Shown here in pieces: positions 62,594-64,000 of a stretch of 64,000 nt of DNA (positions are counted from its first letter, which is position 1; each line of letters starts with the position of its first letter). The translations under genes were made by a program, and so were the position numbers. Under the pieces are notes generated by a model, which was not told the origin of the DNA, did not search any database, and was given only the letters and a program-made list of their open reading frames with translations. Source of the stretch: Bradyrhizobium huanghuaihaiense (lineage in GTDB: Bacteria; Pseudomonadota; Alphaproteobacteria; Rhizobiales; Xanthobacteraceae); assembly GCF_007830635.1 (NCBI RefSeq), contig NZ_VLLA01000006.1, forward strand, positions 223,102 through 287,101. Direction: 5' to 3'.

Positions 62594-63388
62594 ATGAAGA
62601 GAGAAAGCCGCGGCATCCAGTCGATCGAGGTCGGCGGAGAATTGCTCCGCGCCCTCGCCAGAAGCGGCGAGCCGATGATGCTGCGCGATCTCGCGCGCGA
62701 GGCGGGCATGACGCCGGCCAAGGCGCATCCTTATCTCGCCAGTTTCTCCCGCATCGGGCTGATCGAGCAGGACGAGACCACCGGCCGCTACGAGATCGGC
62801 GCGCTGGCGCTGGAGCTCGGTCTGATCAGCCTGCGCCGCCTCTCCGGCGTGCGCATCGCAGGGCCGAAGATCGCGGCACTTGCGAGCCAGATCGGACATG
62901 CGGTCTCGCTGGCGGTCTGGGGCACGCATGGCCCGACCGTGGTGCAGTTAGAGGAGCCCGGCCAGCCCGTGCACATCGTGATGCGCGCAGGTTCAGTGAT
63001 GGCGCTACTGGAGACCGCAACAGGCCGCGCCTTTGCCGCTTTCCTGCCGGAGAAGACGATCAATGCCGCGCTCGAAAGCGGCCTCGACCGCCTTGGCGTG
63101 GGTTACAATCCGAAGCGAGCGGTAAAAGGCGCGAAGGTCGCCGACATGCTCACCGAGGTGCGCAAGCACGGCCTCGCCCGTGCGCTCGGGGACCCCCTGC
63201 CCGGCGTCAACGCGTTCTCGGCGCCGGTGTTCGACCATTCCGGCCATGTCGCGCTCGTCATCACCGCGATGGGCCCGGAAGGCACTTTTGATGCGCGCTG
63301 GGACAGTCCGATCGCCCATGCGCTACGCGATTGCGCCGGTGGTATCTCGAAACGGCTTGGCTACGGGATGACCGTTGCAGCGGAGTGA
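62594..63388 (+). CDS. IclR-family transcriptional regulator
   Basis: 264 aa. Winged HTH (GIQSIEVGGELLRALARSGE, LRDLAREAGMTPAKAHPYLA) and the effector domain (GHAVSLAVWGTHGPTVVQLE, VNAFSAPVFDHSGHVALVIT) are clear. Ends an operon with the binding protein and FAD dehydrogenase and likely controls it. Confidence 0.92.
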   Translation: MKRESRGIQSIEVGGELLRALARSGEPMMLRDLAREAGMTPAKAHPYLASFSRIGLIEQDETTGRYEIGALALELGLISLRRLSGVRIAGPKIAALASQIGHAVSLAVWGTHGPTVVQLEEPGQPVHIVMRAGSVMALLETATGRAFAAFLPEKTINAALESGLDRLGVGYNPKRAVKGAKVADMLTEVRKHGLARALGDPLPGVNAFSAPVFDHSGHVALVITAMGPEGTFDARWDSPIAHALRDCAGGISKRLGYGMTVAAE

Positions 63389-63397
63389 GCTCTATGA

Positions 63398-63518
63398 GTC
63401 GTCCTGGCGAAAGCCAGGACCCATTACGCCAGGGAGCAGTCGTCGCCCAAGCTGGCGACCACGAGCCTTCGCCAAACCACGTCTTGTGGTAATGGGGCCT
63501 GGCTTTCGCCAGGACGAC
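63398..63518. repeat. Palindromic repeat (GTCGTCCTGGCGAAAGCC family), copy 2
   Basis: Begins GTCGTCCTGGCGAAAGCCAG and ends GGCTTTCGCCAGGACGAC. Same ends as 59334-59453. It separates the convergent IclR and SDR genes and may act as a terminator. Confidence 0.85.
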
Positions 63519-63543
63519 ATCGAAGGCGTGGAGCGACCTTCCC

Positions 63544-64000
63544 CTACTTGTCCTTCACCGGCACCGTGTAGTTCAGGATCAGCCGGCCGCCATCCGGATA
63601 GATCGTCTGTCCCGTGATGTAGGACGCATCGTCGCTGGCAAGGAACGCCACGACCGAGGCCACCTCGCTCGGCTCGCCGCCGCGGCCGGCCGGCGTGCGT
63701 GACATCACGGTCTTGCGGGCATCCTCGGACGTGTAGATCGACGATGCCACCATGTCGGTCAGAATCGTGCCCGGCCCGACCGCGACGACGCGGATGTTGT
63801 GCGGGGCAAGCGCGACGGCCGCGACCGACGTCAGCTGCTTCATGCCCCCCTTCGACATCGCGTAGGTCGCAAGCGCCGGGATCGCCAGCAGCGCGTTCAC
63901 CGAGGACATGTTGATGATGACCCCGCCGCCGCCCTGCGCGATCATCTGCTTCGCCGCCGCCTGTACGCCGAAGAACGCGCCTTTCAGATTGATGCCGATG
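63544..64000 (-). CDS. Short-chain dehydrogenase/reductase (5' end beyond window)
   Basis: C-terminal 151 residues of an SDR; the start lies beyond base 64000. Visible: the partial IGINLKGAFFGVQAAAKQMI, catalytic Ser in VIINMSSVNALLAIPAL, the YAMSKGG (YxxxK) catalytic pair, VVAVGPGTILTDM, and the ending YITGQTIYPDGGRLILNYTV. NAD(P)-dependent oxidoreductase of unknown substrate. Convergent with the IclR gene. Confidence 0.93.
   Translation of the reverse strand, partial: IGINLKGAFFGVQAAAKQMIAQGGGGVIINMSSVNALLAIPALATYAMSKGGMKQLTSVAAVALAPHNIRVVAVGPGTILTDMVASSIYTSEDARKTVMSRTPAGRGGEPSEVASVVAFLASDDASYITGQTIYPDGGRLILNYTVPVKDK

Overview
The window looks like chromosomal DNA of a Bradyrhizobium-type alphaproteobacterium. 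Supporting signs are high GC, a ROSE-type RNA thermometer in front of tandem small heat-shock genes, a complete kdp operon, many CoA-linked catabolic genes with IclR/LysR regulators and TRAP/ABC uptake systems, and several families of short dispersed palindromic repeats (the CGTCATTGCGAG type and others). I saw no rRNA, tRNA, CRISPR array, transposase or phage gene.

Layout. 1-7579 (minus): high-affinity K+ uptake, in transcription order a 27-aa membrane peptide, kdpF, a 34-aa hydrophobic ORF, kdpA, kdpB, a dispersed repeat, kdpC and kdpD (3' end cut by the window edge). 8097-11536 (plus): a run of small, mostly unrecognised proteins plus a DapA-like protein that lacks the Schiff-base lysine. 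Four near-identical 18-bp sites (consensus TTTATGAnnTTCCTATa, resembling the E. coli KdpE site as I remember it) lie before the kdp operon and before three of these plus-strand transcription units. This is the most interesting signal in the window: a candidate KdpE regulon of undescribed small proteins. 11533-15269: TetR regulator, crotonase, upp, acyl-CoA/AMP ligase.

15418-25576 (minus): flagellar filament/hook cluster: ECF sigma factor, short flagellin, fliD, fliS, a 90-aa protein, flgD, flgE, two small helical proteins (one FlgN-like), flgK and flgL. After a low-GC gap, 26089-30433 (plus) carries a HAD/glycosyl-type fusion, a GT-A-like protein and a formyltransferase-like protein, possibly a surface-glycan or flagellin-modification locus. 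30435-40931 is a divergent organic-acid catabolic island: TRAP transporter, acyl-CoA dehydrogenase, CoA ligase and CoA-transferase on the minus strand; class III CoA-transferase, MaoC hydratase, CitE-type lyase and IclR on the plus strand.

40942-46380: glycine-zipper protein, Tat-type FAH-family protein and its divergent LysR, small hypotheticals, and two Hsp20 genes behind a ROSE element. 46380-55907 (minus): one tight operon of a polyamine-type ABC importer, a three-subunit molybdenum hydroxylase (CoxSLM type, form II) and an amidase, which together suggest uptake, hydroxylation and hydrolysis of a nitrogenous compound. 56103-64000: secreted GH79-like glycosidase, MHS-type MFS transporter, a repeat-rich gap, a periplasmic binding protein with an FAD dehydrogenase and an IclR regulator, and a partial SDR. 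Gene families and motifs are read directly from the translations. Substrates and regulatory links are inference.
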